The notes under the pieces are model-generated. The model was not told where the DNA came from, made no database searches, and worked only from the letters and a program-made list of their open reading frames with translations. Positions 18,485 through 28,228 of a DNA stretch of 64,000 bases are shown here, one piece after another (position 1 is the first letter of the stretch; each line of letters starts with the position of its first letter). This DNA comes from Desulfobulbaceae bacterium (GTDB lineage Bacteria > Desulfobacterota > Desulfobulbia > Desulfobulbales > Desulfocapsaceae): NCBI GenBank assembly GCA_019163335.1, contig JAFLKM010000027.1, forward strand, positions 1 to 64,000, in the 5' to 3' direction. The position numbers and the translations under genes were made by a program.

Positions 18485-20749
18485 ATGGATAAAAAGTATT
18501 GTGCCTATATTTGTACGGGTTGCGGCATTGGTGAGGCCCTGGATATTGAAGGGCTGTCTAAACTCGTAACCTCAGAGATGTCCATGGAATGCAAGGAGCA
18601 TGGCTGCTTGTGTGGAACTGATGGGCGTAAAATGATCGAGAAAGACATCAGTGAGAATGGCGTGAACACTGTGATCGTTTGTGCCTGTTCTCCTCGGGTT
18701 ATGCAGAACGAGTTTGAGTTTGGCGATGACAAAATTACCGTTCGGGCGAATCTGCGGGAGCAGGTTATTTGGTCTGCCGGTGTAGCTGAGGAAGGAAAAG
18801 AAGATTCACATAAAGAGTGGCTGCAAGAGACTGCTAGTGATTATGTGCGCATGGCTTGTACACGGGCGAAAAAAACAGAGTTGCCTGAACCCTATGAATT
18901 AGAGACCCTGAATCGTGAAATCCTGGTGATTGGTGGTGGAATCGCCGGCTTGACTGCCGCAATAGAGGCTTCTAAGGCTGGGAGTAAGGTTACTATTGTA
19001 GAGAAAACAGAGAATCTTGGAGGCAAGGCTCTTGGTTGGGCTAAGCAATTTCCAACCAAACTTCCCTATGCTGAACTTGAACCAAATTCCATTGGTGATA
19101 TTGTAGCTGCTGTAGCCGCTGATGCCAATATTACAGTTAAAACCAATACAGAGGTTGGACGAATTGGTGGGGCACCCGGAGATTTTGGAGTTACATTTAA
19201 AATTGCTGGTACAAAATCTGAGTGGGATGCGCCCGCCAAGGTTGGAGTAGACGAACAGGATCTTATCAGTAAAGGGCAGATGGAAGACCCGAACGCCGGG
19301 CTTAAACCTTACGCTGAGGCCAATCCGGAGGCCCAGAAGTTTGGGGCAGTTATTCTTGCATCTGGATGGATTCCTGCGGATGTATCACAATTTAGCCATC
19401 TTGGTTACGGTGTAATTGAAAAAGTTGTTACGAACGCTCAGTTTGAAAAAATGGCAAAAGACGGGAAGCTTGGCGGAGTTAAGTCTGTTGCTTTTGTAAT
19501 GAGTCCTGGTGGTGAAGAGAACGATCAGGATTTCCCGTATTGCAACTCTGTAACGTCGATGGTTGCCTTGAAACAGGCTAAATATGTTCGAGAGAATGAT
19601 GCTGATGCAAAGGCATATATTCTTTACCAGCACATGCGAACACCAGGTCATATGGAACTCTTTTATAAAGGGATTCAGCAAGATGATGGAATCTTTATGA
19701 CCAAGGCGGCTGTTACTGGAGTCGTTGCCTCAGGGAATGGATGTACTGTTACAGCTAAAGATACGCTCCTTGGTGAGGACTTGACACTAGATGTAGATCT
19801 TGTTGTTCTTGCCGCTGGAATGGAGCCCACAACAAAGTACGAAAATTCAATCAATTTAGCCTATCGTCAAGGACCTGCATTTTTGGATCTTGATCTTTTT
19901 GACGGATATGCGGACTCTCATTTTATTTGCTTCCCCTACGAAACTCGTCGAACAGGTGTTTACACCTGTGGTGGTGTTCGTAAGGCCATGAATATGGAAG
20001 AGACCATTGATGATGCAACGGGTGCGGCCTTAAAAGCAATTCAATGCATTGAGTCTGCTGATCGTGGAGTAGCAGTACATCCCCGCTCCGGAGACAAAAC
20101 CTATCCAGAATTTTTTATGCAACGATGCACTCAGTGTAAACGTTGTACTGAAGAATGCCCGTTTGGTGCTCTTGATGATGATGCCAAGGGGACTCCTTTA
20201 CCGAATCCAACCCGGTGCCGTCGTTGCGGTACTTGCATGGGAGCTTGTCCAGAGCGTATAATCGGATTCAAAGATTACAATATCGATCTCATTGGATCCA
20301 TGCTTAAATCCATAGAGGTCCCTGAAGATGATGATGACAAGTTGCGTATTATCATTTTTGCGTGTGAAAATGATGCCTATCCTGCCTTGGACATGGCCGG
20401 TATGAGACGGAACAAGATGAGTCATATGGTTCGTGTGATACCCGTTCGTTGTTTAGGGTCGGTGAATATGTCTTGGGTACGTGATTTACTTTCAGCAGGC
20501 ATGGATGGAGCTATGCTACTTGGATGTAAATATGGCGACGATTATCAGTGCCATTTTGTAAAGGGTTCCGAGATTGCGACAAAACGCATGGAGAATATAG
20601 GTGATTCTCTCTCTACATTGGGACTTGAGCCTGAACGAGTTCGTTCAGAGCAAGTCTCAATTACCGAATATGACAAAATTCCAAAACTTATTAATGATTT
20701 TGTGAGCGAAATTGTAGATCTTGGTCCTAATCCATTTAAGGGCTTCTAG
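18485..20749 (+). CDS. qmoB: Quinone-interacting membrane-bound oxidoreductase subunit QmoB (HdrA / MvhD-like)
   Basis: VIGGGIAGLTAAIEASKAGSKVTIVEK, two 4Fe-4S motifs (CTQCKRCTEECP, CRRCGTCMGACP), C-terminal MvhD-like IIIFACENDAYPA..LLGCKYGDDYQCHFVKGSEIA. Confidence 0.93.
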   Translation: MDKKYCAYICTGCGIGEALDIEGLSKLVTSEMSMECKEHGCLCGTDGRKMIEKDISENGVNTVIVCACSPRVMQNEFEFGDDKITVRANLREQVIWSAGVAEEGKEDSHKEWLQETASDYVRMACTRAKKTELPEPYELETLNREILVIGGGIAGLTAAIEASKAGSKVTIVEKTENLGGKALGWAKQFPTKLPYAELEPNSIGDIVAAVAADANITVKTNTEVGRIGGAPGDFGVTFKIAGTKSEWDAPAKVGVDEQDLISKGQMEDPNAGLKPYAEANPEAQKFGAVILASGWIPADVSQFSHLGYGVIEKVVTNAQFEKMAKDGKLGGVKSVAFVMSPGGEENDQDFPYCNSVTSMVALKQAKYVRENDADAKAYILYQHMRTPGHMELFYKGIQQDDGIFMTKAAVTGVVASGNGCTVTAKDTLLGEDLTLDVDLVVLAAGMEPTTKYENSINLAYRQGPAFLDLDLFDGYADSHFICFPYETRRTGVYTCGGVRKAMNMEETIDDATGAALKAIQCIESADRGVAVHPRSGDKTYPEFFMQRCTQCKRCTEECPFGALDDDAKGTPLPNPTRCRRCGTCMGACPERIIGFKDYNIDLIGSMLKSIEVPEDDDDKLRIIIFACENDAYPALDMAGMRRNKMSHMVRVIPVRCLGSVNMSWVRDLLSAGMDGAMLLGCKYGDDYQCHFVKGSEIATKRMENIGDSLSTLGLEPERVRSEQVSITEYDKIPKLINDFVSEIVDLGPNPFKGF

Positions 20750-20760
20750 TCTTAAGAAAT

Positions 20761-20821
20761 GTGATACTGATGTTCATTGCTATTTTTTGAAAATAGTATA
20801 AACATCAGTATCATTTTTTTT
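20761..20821 (+). terminator. Terminator-like hairpin between qmoB and qmoC
   Basis: GTGATACTGATGTT ... AACATCAGTATCAT followed by a T run, with inner hairpin CTATTTTTTGAAAATAG. Confidence 0.75.
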
Positions 20822-20893
20822 TGAATGAAGAGATCTTACGTTTCATCTCATGCGTAACCAAATGATTAGAAAATTGAAGGGGGGAAAAGAGGA

Positions 20894-22099
20894 ATGAATG
20901 CTCAGCCGGATTTAGACTTTATTAAATATCTCAAAAGTGCTGGTGGTGACACCCTGAAGAAATGTTATCAGTGTGCTACTTGCTCGGTGGTGTGTCCACT
21001 CTCTACAGACAGTAAGCCTTTCCCACGTAAGGAAATGATATGGGCTCAATGGGGGCTAAAGGATAAACTCGTGGCAGATCCGGACATTTTTTTGTGTCAT
21101 CAATGTGGAGATTGTACAGCATATTGTCCACGTGGTGCTAAGCCTGGGGATGTGCTTGGCGCGATTAGGGCTTTTGCTTATACCCATTATGGGTGGCCTT
21201 CTGGTTTAGCTAAGCTTGCTTCTAGTTCCAAAGGATTGCCTATGTTGGTAGCTATTCCCGCTGTCATTATTTTCGTATTATGGTTAGTCTCTGGTGGGCT
21301 TGTAGTCCCTTCTCAAGCTGATTTCGCCACCCATGGGTATCAGCAATTTTTTGGACATTGGGATTTTTACTGGTTGTCGAAAAACGTATTTTATATTGAT
21401 GTTATTATGCTGTGTGCTGCTGGTTTGGCTGTTTTCTCTGTTTACAAAGGTGCCTTAAGCATGTGGAAGGGCATGAAGGAGCATTCAGGGATTCAAAGTA
21501 CTTTTCGACCCACTATTGTACAGTTTACTACAGAGTTTCTTTGGCCTTCAATTATAGAAATTGTGCGACATACCCGATTTAGAGAGTGTAAGACCAATAT
21601 CGATCGGATTCAGGGACATTTGCCTCTTATGTTGTCTTTTATAGGTCTCTTTATCGTAACTGTTTGGTCTGCTACAGCTAATGATGTGCTTGCTCTTATT
21701 CCTAGTTTTCATTTTTTGCATGGTCCCATGTCAGTTTGGAATCCAGTTAAGATTCTAGCTAATGTTTCTGCCATTGCTATGATTGTAGGTGTTGGCATTT
21801 TATGGAGTAATCGTTCAAGAAAAGAAAAAGAAGAGGGAACTAAAGGCTCATTTTATGACTGGTTTTTAATCTGGTTGATCATGGCAGTTGGAGCATCGGG
21901 GCTTTTGGCTGAAATTGCTCGCTGGGCAGGGCTTGCTGCTCCAGGGTATGTTATATATTATGTTCATTTGGTAACAGTTATGATGCTTTTTATGTACATG
22001 CCTTATACTAAGTTTGCCCATCTTGTATTCCGTACTTTGGCAATGGCATTTGAAAAATACAGAGAAAGCCCATACGGAAAAAATACACTTAATACCTGA
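20894..22099 (+). CDS. qmoC: Quinone-interacting membrane-bound oxidoreductase subunit QmoC (HdrC/HdrE fusion)
   Basis: KCYQCATCSVVCPLSTDSKPFPRKEMIWAQWGL, FLCHQCGDCTAYCPRGAKPGDVLGAIR, then a polytopic membrane domain. Confidence 0.94.
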   Translation: MNAQPDLDFIKYLKSAGGDTLKKCYQCATCSVVCPLSTDSKPFPRKEMIWAQWGLKDKLVADPDIFLCHQCGDCTAYCPRGAKPGDVLGAIRAFAYTHYGWPSGLAKLASSSKGLPMLVAIPAVIIFVLWLVSGGLVVPSQADFATHGYQQFFGHWDFYWLSKNVFYIDVIMLCAAGLAVFSVYKGALSMWKGMKEHSGIQSTFRPTIVQFTTEFLWPSIIEIVRHTRFRECKTNIDRIQGHLPLMLSFIGLFIVTVWSATANDVLALIPSFHFLHGPMSVWNPVKILANVSAIAMIVGVGILWSNRSRKEKEEGTKGSFYDWFLIWLIMAVGASGLLAEIARWAGLAAPGYVIYYVHLVTVMMLFMYMPYTKFAHLVFRTLAMAFEKYRESPYGKNTLNT

Positions 22100-22127
22100 T
22101 AAATTTGTACATATTGACCTCAGACTT

Positions 22128-22163
22128 TAAAAAGGTTATGTCTTGAATGGCACGACCTTTTTT
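22128..22163 (+). terminator. Intrinsic terminator after qmoC
   Basis: AAAGGTTATGTC-TTGAAT-GGCACGACCTTTTTTTT, one mismatch. Confidence 0.7.
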
Positions 22164-22230
22164 TTGTTCTAATTGATCAGATTAGACACATTCTGTCTAT
22201 AAGATGTCAGTTGTGAGAAATAAAAAAAGA

Positions 22231-22259
22231 TTGCTTTCTAGATTTTAAAGAGCTATAGT
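22231..22259 (+). promoter_or_regulatory. Candidate promoter for the tRNA-tuf operon
   Basis: TTGCTT, 17-nt spacer, TATAGT (22254-22259), predicted start about 10 nt before the first tRNA. Confidence 0.5.
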
Positions 22260-22275
22260 ACTCCTCTTTATAAAT

Positions 22276-22351
22276 GCTGGCGTAGCTCAATTGGCAGAGC
22301 AGCTGATTTGTAATCAGCAGGTTGCGGGTTCAAATCCCATCGCCAGCTCCA
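22276..22351 (+). tRNA. tRNA-Thr (anticodon TGT)
   Basis: GCTGGCGTAGCTCAATTGGCAGAGCAGCTGATTTGTAATCAGCAGGTTGCGGGTTCAAATCCCATCGCCAGCTCCA. Confidence 0.97.
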
Positions 22352-22454
22352 GCAACATTATAAAACGTTCTTATGTGTTTAGAAATACGTAGAACAACGT
22401 GATGAGCTCGTTGTTTTTCTGATAAGTAATAATTTGAAAATGTTTTTTGTGTAT

Positions 22455-22539
22455 GGAGGGGTTCCCGAGTGGCTAAAGGGAACAGACTGTAAATCTGTCG
22501 GCAGCGCCTTCGGAGGTTCGAATCCTCCCCCCTCCACCA
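22455..22539 (+). tRNA. tRNA-Tyr (anticodon GTA)
   Basis: GGAGGGGTTCCCGAGTGG...AGACTGTAAATCTGT...GGTTCGAATCCTCCCCCCTCCACCA, long variable arm. Confidence 0.97.
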
Positions 22540-22570
22540 TTGCTTAAAAAATGTTTACTTTCAGTACAAA

Positions 22571-22646
22571 GCGGGAATAGCTCAATTGGTAGAGCATCAG
22601 CCTTCCAAGCTGAGGGTTGCGAGTTCGAGTCTCGTTTCCCGCTCCA
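22571..22646 (+). tRNA. tRNA-Gly (anticodon TCC)
   Basis: GCGGGAATAGCTCAATTGGTAGAGCATCAGCCTTCCAAGCTGAGGGTTGCGAGTTCGAGTCTCGTTTCCCGCTCCA. Confidence 0.97.
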
Positions 22647-22660
22647 TTTTCAGTTCAGAC

Positions 22661-22736
<76 letters not shown>

Positions 22737-22782
22737 GTTTATTTAGTTATTATAACCAGTTACGGTCAGGGGGACGACGGCA

Positions 22783-23973
22783 ATGGCAAAAGAAAAGTTT
22801 GATCGGAAAAAACCACATGTCAATGTAGGAACTGTGGGTCATATAGATCACGGCAAAACCACTCTTACGGCTGCGATTACTCGTGTTTTATCCACGAAAG
22901 GACTGGCTAAGTTCACAGATTTTAGTGAGATAGATAAAGCCCCTGAGGAAAAAGAGCGCGGAATTACCATCGCAACTGCGCATGTAGAATACGAGACAGT
23001 CAATCGCCATTACGCGCATGTCGATTGTCCGGGTCATGCTGATTATATCAAGAACATGATTACCGGGGCAGCTCAGATGGATGGAGCAATTCTTGTGGTA
23101 GGGGCTAATGACGGAGCAATGCCTCAGACACGCGAACACATCCTTTTGGCTCGTCAGGTTGGCGTTCCATGTATTGTTGTATTTTTAAATAAGTGCGACA
23201 TGGTGGATGATCCTGAACTTATTGAGCTAGTTGAGATGGAGTTGCGGGAACTTCTTGATAAGTATGATTTTCCTGGAGATGATGTTCCTATTATTCATGG
23301 TTCTGCGTTGAAGGCTCTCGAGAATCCTGAAGATCCCGAAGCAGCTAAGTGTATATGGGAATTGATGGAAGCGATTGATACATATATTCCTCAGCCAAAG
23401 CGAGATATTGATCAGCCCTTCTTGATGCCTGTTGAGGATGTTTTTTCTATATCCGGTCGTGGAACTGTTGCCACCGGTCGTATTGAGCGAGGTATCGTTC
23501 ATGTCGGTGATGAAGTCGCAATTGTAGGTATTCGTGATACTGCCAAGACCACGATAACCGGTGTAGAAATGTTTCGTAAGATCCTAGATGAAGGTCAGGC
23601 AGGCGACAACATAGGAGCCTTGCTTCGAGGTACCAAGCGAGAAGATATCGAGCGTGGCCAGGTTTTATCAAAGCCAGGTTCAATAACTCCTCATACTAAA
23701 TTCAAGGCAGAGTGTTATATTCTGGGCAAGGAAGAGGGCGGACGTCATACACCTTTTTTTAATGGATATCGTCCTCAGTTTTATTTTCGAACGACAGATG
23801 TGACTGGTATTGTGACTCTTCCTGAAGGAACCGAGATGGTAATGCCAGGAGATAATGTATCAGTTGTTGCGGAATTAATTACCCCGATAGCCATGGATGC
23901 CGGTCTTCGTTTTGCAATTCGAGAGGGTGGTCGAACTGTAGGTGCGGGCGTCATTAGTGAAATTATAGCATAA
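22783..23973 (+). CDS. tuf: Translation elongation factor Tu (copy 1)
   Basis: [51 protein letters not shown]; directly after the tRNA cluster. Confidence 0.98.
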   Translation: MAKEKFDRKKPHVNVGTVGHIDHGKTTLTAAITRVLSTKGLAKFTDFSEIDKAPEEKERGITIATAHVEYETVNRHYAHVDCPGHADYIKNMITGAAQMDGAILVVGANDGAMPQTREHILLARQVGVPCIVVFLNKCDMVDDPELIELVEMELRELLDKYDFPGDDVPIIHGSALKALENPEDPEAAKCIWELMEAIDTYIPQPKRDIDQPFLMPVEDVFSISGRGTVATGRIERGIVHVGDEVAIVGIRDTAKTTITGVEMFRKILDEGQAGDNIGALLRGTKREDIERGQVLSKPGSITPHTKFKAECYILGKEEGGRHTPFFNGYRPQFYFRTTDVTGIVTLPEGTEMVMPGDNVSVVAELITPIAMDAGLRFAIREGGRTVGAGVISEIIA

Positions 23974-24036
23974 ATATTAATAATATGGATCTTGTCCGTA
24001 AGGGCAAGTTTCCTTTTTACGATTGGATGGAGCAGT

Positions 24037-24186
24037 ATGAGAGATATCATTACACTTGCCTGTGGAACTTGTAAGCGTCGGAACTATACGACCACCAAAA
24101 ATAAGAAAAGCACTCCGAACAAGCTTGAGCTGAAAAAATATTGTTCCTTTTGTAGAGTTCATACCCCTCATAAAGAGACTAAATAG
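24037..24186 (+). CDS. rpmG: 50S ribosomal protein L33 (zinc-binding type)
   Basis: [52 protein letters not shown] 24037 is internal to the longer TTG-initiated ORF. Confidence 0.95.
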   Translation: MRDIITLACGTCKRRNYTTTKNKKSTPNKLELKKYCSFCRVHTPHKETK

Positions 24187-24205
24187 TTTCTTTTCAAAAG
24201 GTTGT

Positions 24206-24281
24206 AGGCCAGTAGCTCTAATGGTAGAGCGCCGGACTCCAAATCCGGATGTTGGGGGTTCGAGTCCCTCCTGGCCTGCCA
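24206..24281 (+). tRNA. tRNA-Trp (anticodon CCA)
   Basis: AGGCCAGTAGCTCTAATGGTAGAGCGCCGGACTCCAAATCCGGATGTTGGGGGTTCGAGTCCCTCCTGGCCTGCCA. Confidence 0.97.
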
Positions 24282-24323
24282 TAATTTATTAGAATAATAT
24301 CGCTGTAATAATGGATTAACTCT

Positions 24324-24578
24324 ATGACATTAATTAATAAATCTAAATCCGTTAAAGACCCAAAAGCGATAATCGATCAGACAACAAGTTTTTCTTTTCT
24401 GAATATTAAAAAATTTATTCTTGAAGTAAAAATTGAAGCATCAAAAATTGTTTGGCCTGAGAAAAAAATAACGATGAGCCTTACAGCTGTTGTTATTGTT
24501 TTATCGACTATAGTTTCCATATATCTCGGGACAGTTGATTTTTTGCTTGGGAAATTGATTTCTTCATTTTTGAATTGA
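24324..24578 (+). CDS. secE: Preprotein translocase subunit SecE
   Basis: FILEVKIEASKIVWPEKKITMSLTAVVIVLSTIVSIYLGTVDFLLGKLIS; between tRNA-Trp and nusG. Confidence 0.93.
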   Translation: MTLINKSKSVKDPKAIIDQTTSFSFLNIKKFILEVKIEASKIVWPEKKITMSLTAVVIVLSTIVSIYLGTVDFLLGKLISSFLN

Positions 24579-24615
24579 AATTTGATCTGTGGAAAGAATT
24601 TTTAATAATATTTAT

Positions 24616-24655
24616 AAATCATAACTCAACCTTTCTGTTAATTGAGTTATGATTT
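24616..24655. terminator. 14-bp perfect inverted repeat between secE and nusG (terminator-like)
   Basis: AAATCATAACTCAA - CCTTTCTGTTAA - TTGAGTTATGATTT followed by GATTTTAAAT. Confidence 0.5.
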
Positions 24656-24689
24656 GATTTTAAATGACTAAGTGATTTAAGAGCTTAAT

Positions 24690-24718
24690 TTGTCATATAA
24701 AACATATTGTATTTTAAT
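24690..24718 (+). promoter_or_regulatory. Candidate promoter for nusG
   Basis: TTGTCA, 17-nt spacer, TTTAAT; AT-rich background, so chance matches are likely. Confidence 0.4.
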
Positions 24719-24757
24719 TTTAAAGTCCTAACCTTTAATTGATTAAAAAGTATATTC

Positions 24758-25291
24758 ATGGCAAAGAATTGGTATATCCTGCAAGTTCATTCCGGGTTTG
24801 AAGATAAAGTCAAGCTAACCCTTGAAGAACGAATTAAGAACGAATCCCTGGAAGATTTCTTTGGGGATATTTTGATACCCAGAGAACAAGTAGTTGAGAT
24901 GGTTAAAGGGGTAAGAAAAACTTCAGCTCGGAAATTTTTTCCTGGATATATACTTATTTCAATGGAGTTAAATGACTTAACTTGGCACACCGTTCATGAA
25001 AATATGCCGAGGGTCGTTGGATTCGTAGGAAATGATGAAAATCCTTTGCCTCTCCCTGATGAAGATGCCGCTAAAATTATTGGCCGAATTCATGATGGAT
25101 CAGAAACACCTCGACCTAAAGTTATATTTGAGATAGGCGAAGTCGTAAGGGTTATAGATGGTCCTTTTGCTAATTTTCAAGGCGTTGTTGATGAAGTGTT
25201 TCCTGAAAAAGGAAGGGTAAAAGTTATGGTTTCCATATTTGGTAGAGAAACACCGGTTGAATTAGAATATATTCAAGTGTCCAATAGTTAG
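24758..25291 (+). CDS. nusG: Transcription termination/antitermination protein NusG
   Basis: MAKNWYILQVHSGFEDKVKLTLEERI, RKFFPGYILISMELND, GEVVRVIDGPFANFQGVVDEV, VSIFGRETPVELEYIQV. Confidence 0.96.
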   Translation: MAKNWYILQVHSGFEDKVKLTLEERIKNESLEDFFGDILIPREQVVEMVKGVRKTSARKFFPGYILISMELNDLTWHTVHENMPRVVGFVGNDENPLPLPDEDAAKIIGRIHDGSETPRPKVIFEIGEVVRVIDGPFANFQGVVDEVFPEKGRVKVMVSIFGRETPVELEYIQVSNS

Positions 25292-25420
25292 ACAGAAAGT
25301 TTATTGCTTAAAATATTGTTATTTTTGAGGACCTATTACTTTTTTATTTTAAAAGAGTAGCGACGCAGCAGTAATTATTTGTTGTGTAAATTGTTTATAG
25401 ATTAGAGTGAGGAGTAGAGT

Positions 25421-25846
25421 ATGGCCAAGAAAATTACGGCATATATAAAGTTACAGGTTGCCGCTGGTAAGGCAAATCCTTCACCACCGATTGGTCCTGC
25501 TTTGGGACAGCACGGTGTCAATATAATGGAATTCTGTAAAGATTTTAATGCTAAAACACAATCTATGGGTGATACGGTAGTGCCTGTGGTTATAACCGTG
25601 TTTCAGGATAGGTCTTTCACCTATATTACCAAGACCCCACCTGCCTCTATTTTATTGTTGAAGGCTGCCGGACTTAAAAAAGGTTCAAATAACCCTAAAA
25701 TTGATCGTGTAGCAGAAATCACTAAAGATCAGATTCGTGAAATTGCTGAAATAAAGCTGCCTGACTTAAATGCGTATGATATTGACAAAGCTATGCGAAT
25801 TATAGCCGGGACTGCTCGTAGTATAGGGATTACAGTTATAGGATAA
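25421..25846 (+). CDS. rplK: 50S ribosomal protein L11
   Basis: [37 protein letters not shown]. Confidence 0.98.
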   Translation: MAKKITAYIKLQVAAGKANPSPPIGPALGQHGVNIMEFCKDFNAKTQSMGDTVVPVVITVFQDRSFTYITKTPPASILLLKAAGLKKGSNNPKIDRVAEITKDQIREIAEIKLPDLNAYDIDKAMRIIAGTARSIGITVIG

Positions 25847-25912
25847 TTTTATTTATTAATTTTACTACTCTTTATTGAATGTCTTAATTCCTTAAAAGTA
25901 GGAGGCCAAGAA

Positions 25913-26617
25913 ATGCCGAAACATGGAAAGCAGTATAGAAATAAAATTGATGGGATCGATCGTTCTGTATTAATGACATTGGAAGATGCAATTAAGAATG
26001 TGCTCATTAGTAGTTATGCAAAATATGATGAAACATTTGATATTGCCATTAAATTAGGGGTTGATCCAAGGCACGCTGATCAAATGGTGAGATCTTCAGT
26101 TGTGTTACCTCATGGTACAGGGAAAGTTACTCGTGTACTTGTTTTTGCGAAAGGTGAAAAAGAGGCTGAGGCAAGAGAGGCTGGTGCTGATTTTGTTGGA
26201 GCTGATGAGTTAGTGGCTAAAATTCAAGGGGGGTGGCTCGAGTTTGATAAAACAGTTGCTACACCTGATATGATGGGTACTGTTGGTAAGATTGGGCGCG
26301 TGCTAGGACCCAGAAATCTTATGCCAAATGCTAAGCTTGGGACAGTTACCTTCGATATTGCTAATATAGTTAAAGAAATTAAGAGTGGTAAAGTCGACTT
26401 TCGGGTTGATAAAGCAGGCATTGTTCATGCTGGGCTTGGCAAAATTTCTTTTGGGGACGACAAGCTTTTTGATAATGCTAAAGCTTTTTTAGAAAAAATT
26501 ATTCATTTAAAGCCTTCATCCAGCAAAGGTATTTATCTAAAATCAATTTCTGTTTCCTCAACCATTGGGCCTGGTTTTAAAGTTGATCCCATTGATGTAA
26601 GAGCAGTCATTAAATAA
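25913..26617 (+). CDS. rplA: 50S ribosomal protein L1
   Basis: [50 protein letters not shown]. Confidence 0.98.
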   Translation: MPKHGKQYRNKIDGIDRSVLMTLEDAIKNVLISSYAKYDETFDIAIKLGVDPRHADQMVRSSVVLPHGTGKVTRVLVFAKGEKEAEAREAGADFVGADELVAKIQGGWLEFDKTVATPDMMGTVGKIGRVLGPRNLMPNAKLGTVTFDIANIVKEIKSGKVDFRVDKAGIVHAGLGKISFGDDKLFDNAKAFLEKIIHLKPSSSKGIYLKSISVSSTIGPGFKVDPIDVRAVIK

Positions 26618-26634
26618 ATTTTTTTAACCTTGTG

Positions 26635-26735
26635 GAGTTTTGCAAGATTTACGGTCAAAGACAGCAGGTACAGTTTGTTTAATTGTGATTATTCATATCC
26701 TGCCGAGACTAAGAGCTAATTTGTCATTTTTTCCA
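26635..26735 (+). promoter_or_regulatory. Ribosomal protein L10 leader
   Basis: GTCAAAGACAGCAGGTAC ... CCTGCCGAGAC motif, as in the known L10 leader family, located just upstream of rplJ. Confidence 0.75.
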
Positions 26736-26856
26736 TTGCTTTTTTAAAGTTGTGTTGACTTTATAAAGTGCAATTTTAAAAATATAATTGATAAGTTGCT
26801 TAGTAAGTGCTGTTTTTGATTAACTACTAACCCTAAACGAGCAAAGGAGGAATACT

Positions 26857-27384
26857 TTGAATCGTGAAGAAAAGTCAACAGTAGTTTCTGAGTTGAATGT
26901 TTCATTCAACCGTGCCAAATTTACTGTGGTAGCAGACTATTGTGGATTAACCGTATTAGAGTTACAGGAACTACGTGGTGAGTTGCGTAAATGTGATTCT
27001 GAAATACGAATTGCTAAAAATACTCTTTTAAAAAGAGCTGTTACAAACACAACAAGTGAATTGCTTGTAAATGAGTTTTCTGGAACGTCAGCTGTGGTAA
27101 TGGCGTACGATGATCCTGTCCTGCCTGCTAAAGCTCTTACTAAATTTGCTGATAGTCATGCCAAATTTAAAATTCGCTGCGCCACACTTGAGGGTGATAA
27201 GCTTACCCTTGATGACCTGATTGTTCTTTCAAAACTTCCTACAAAAGAAATTTTACTTGGACAATTACTTTCAGTTCTCAATGGTGTCCCAACTGGTTTG
27301 GTTCAGGTCTTGTCAGCAGTACCTAGAACTTTTTTATATGGCCTGCGAGCTGTTGAAAAACAAAAAGAACAGATTAACAATTAG
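26857..27384 (+). CDS. rplJ: 50S ribosomal protein L10
   Basis: TTG start with AAAGGAGG RBS; L10-like sequence between L1 and L7/L12. Confidence 0.95.
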   Translation: MNREEKSTVVSELNVSFNRAKFTVVADYCGLTVLELQELRGELRKCDSEIRIAKNTLLKRAVTNTTSELLVNEFSGTSAVVMAYDDPVLPAKALTKFADSHAKFKIRCATLEGDKLTLDDLIVLSKLPTKEILLGQLLSVLNGVPTGLVQVLSAVPRTFLYGLRAVEKQKEQINN

Positions 27385-27466
27385 GGTTCATTTTGTTGTT
27401 TTAAAATACTTGTAATTTTAATTTTACATAAAAAACTATTTATTTAAACCTCATGAGGTATTTCAA

Positions 27467-27847
27467 ATGGCTGTTTCTAAAGAAGATGTAATCGAATTTA
27501 TTGCTAACATGTCTGTTCTTGAACTTTCCGCAATGATCAAAGAACTCGAAGAAAAATTTGGTGTTTCTGCCGCAGCTCCTGTTGCTGTCGCTGCAGCGGG
27601 TGCTCCCTCAGCGGTTGCTGCTCCTGCTGAAGAGAAAACTGAATTTGATGTTGTTCTTACTGGAGCTGGCGATCAAAAAATTAAAGTGATTAAAGAGGTT
27701 CGTGCAATCACTGGTCTTGGTTTAAAGGAAGCTAAAGATTTAGTTGAAGGCACTCCGCAGACATTGAAAGAAGCTGTCTCAAAAGATGAGGCTGCAGATA
27801 TTAAGGCTAAAATTGAGGCTGTTGGTGGTGTTGTTACAATAAAGTAG
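27467..27847 (+). CDS. rplL: 50S ribosomal protein L7/L12
   Basis: [55 protein letters not shown]. Confidence 0.98.
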   Translation: MAVSKEDVIEFIANMSVLELSAMIKELEEKFGVSAAAPVAVAAAGAPSAVAAPAEEKTEFDVVLTGAGDQKIKVIKEVRAITGLGLKEAKDLVEGTPQTLKEAVSKDEAADIKAKIEAVGGVVTIK

Positions 27848-27890
27848 TTTTGTTTTTAGTTTAGTTTTGATTGCAGGGCAACTTGTAATG

Positions 27891-27933
27891 AAGCAACACG
27901 TTACGCCGTTAGGCTTGTAGCGTGTTGCTTTTT
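27891..27933 (+). terminator. Terminator/attenuator between rplL and rpoB
   Basis: AAGCAACACGTTAC-loop-GTAGCGTGTTGCTTTTT. Confidence 0.8.
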
Positions 27934-28228
27934 CACATTTTTAAAATCATTCTTGTGATAGGATGAAATTCGTTAGTACGGTTTTTCTTTTTCTCCCCCC
28001 AGAGCTTATTTTGAAGAATTTTCTTTTTTATCGAATGCGCTGGGCTGTCTTTTTATTGAGGAAGCTTACTTGTTTCCATTCAATTTTCAAATAATATTCT
28101 TGTTACCTCTTTTTATACTTACAGGGCTTTTTTTATAGCATTAAAAGGGTCTTGTATATCATGATACTCTTTATCTCAGCCAGTCTGTGATTTTAAATAA
28201 CGTTTTCAAGGCAACCTCGAGGACAACT

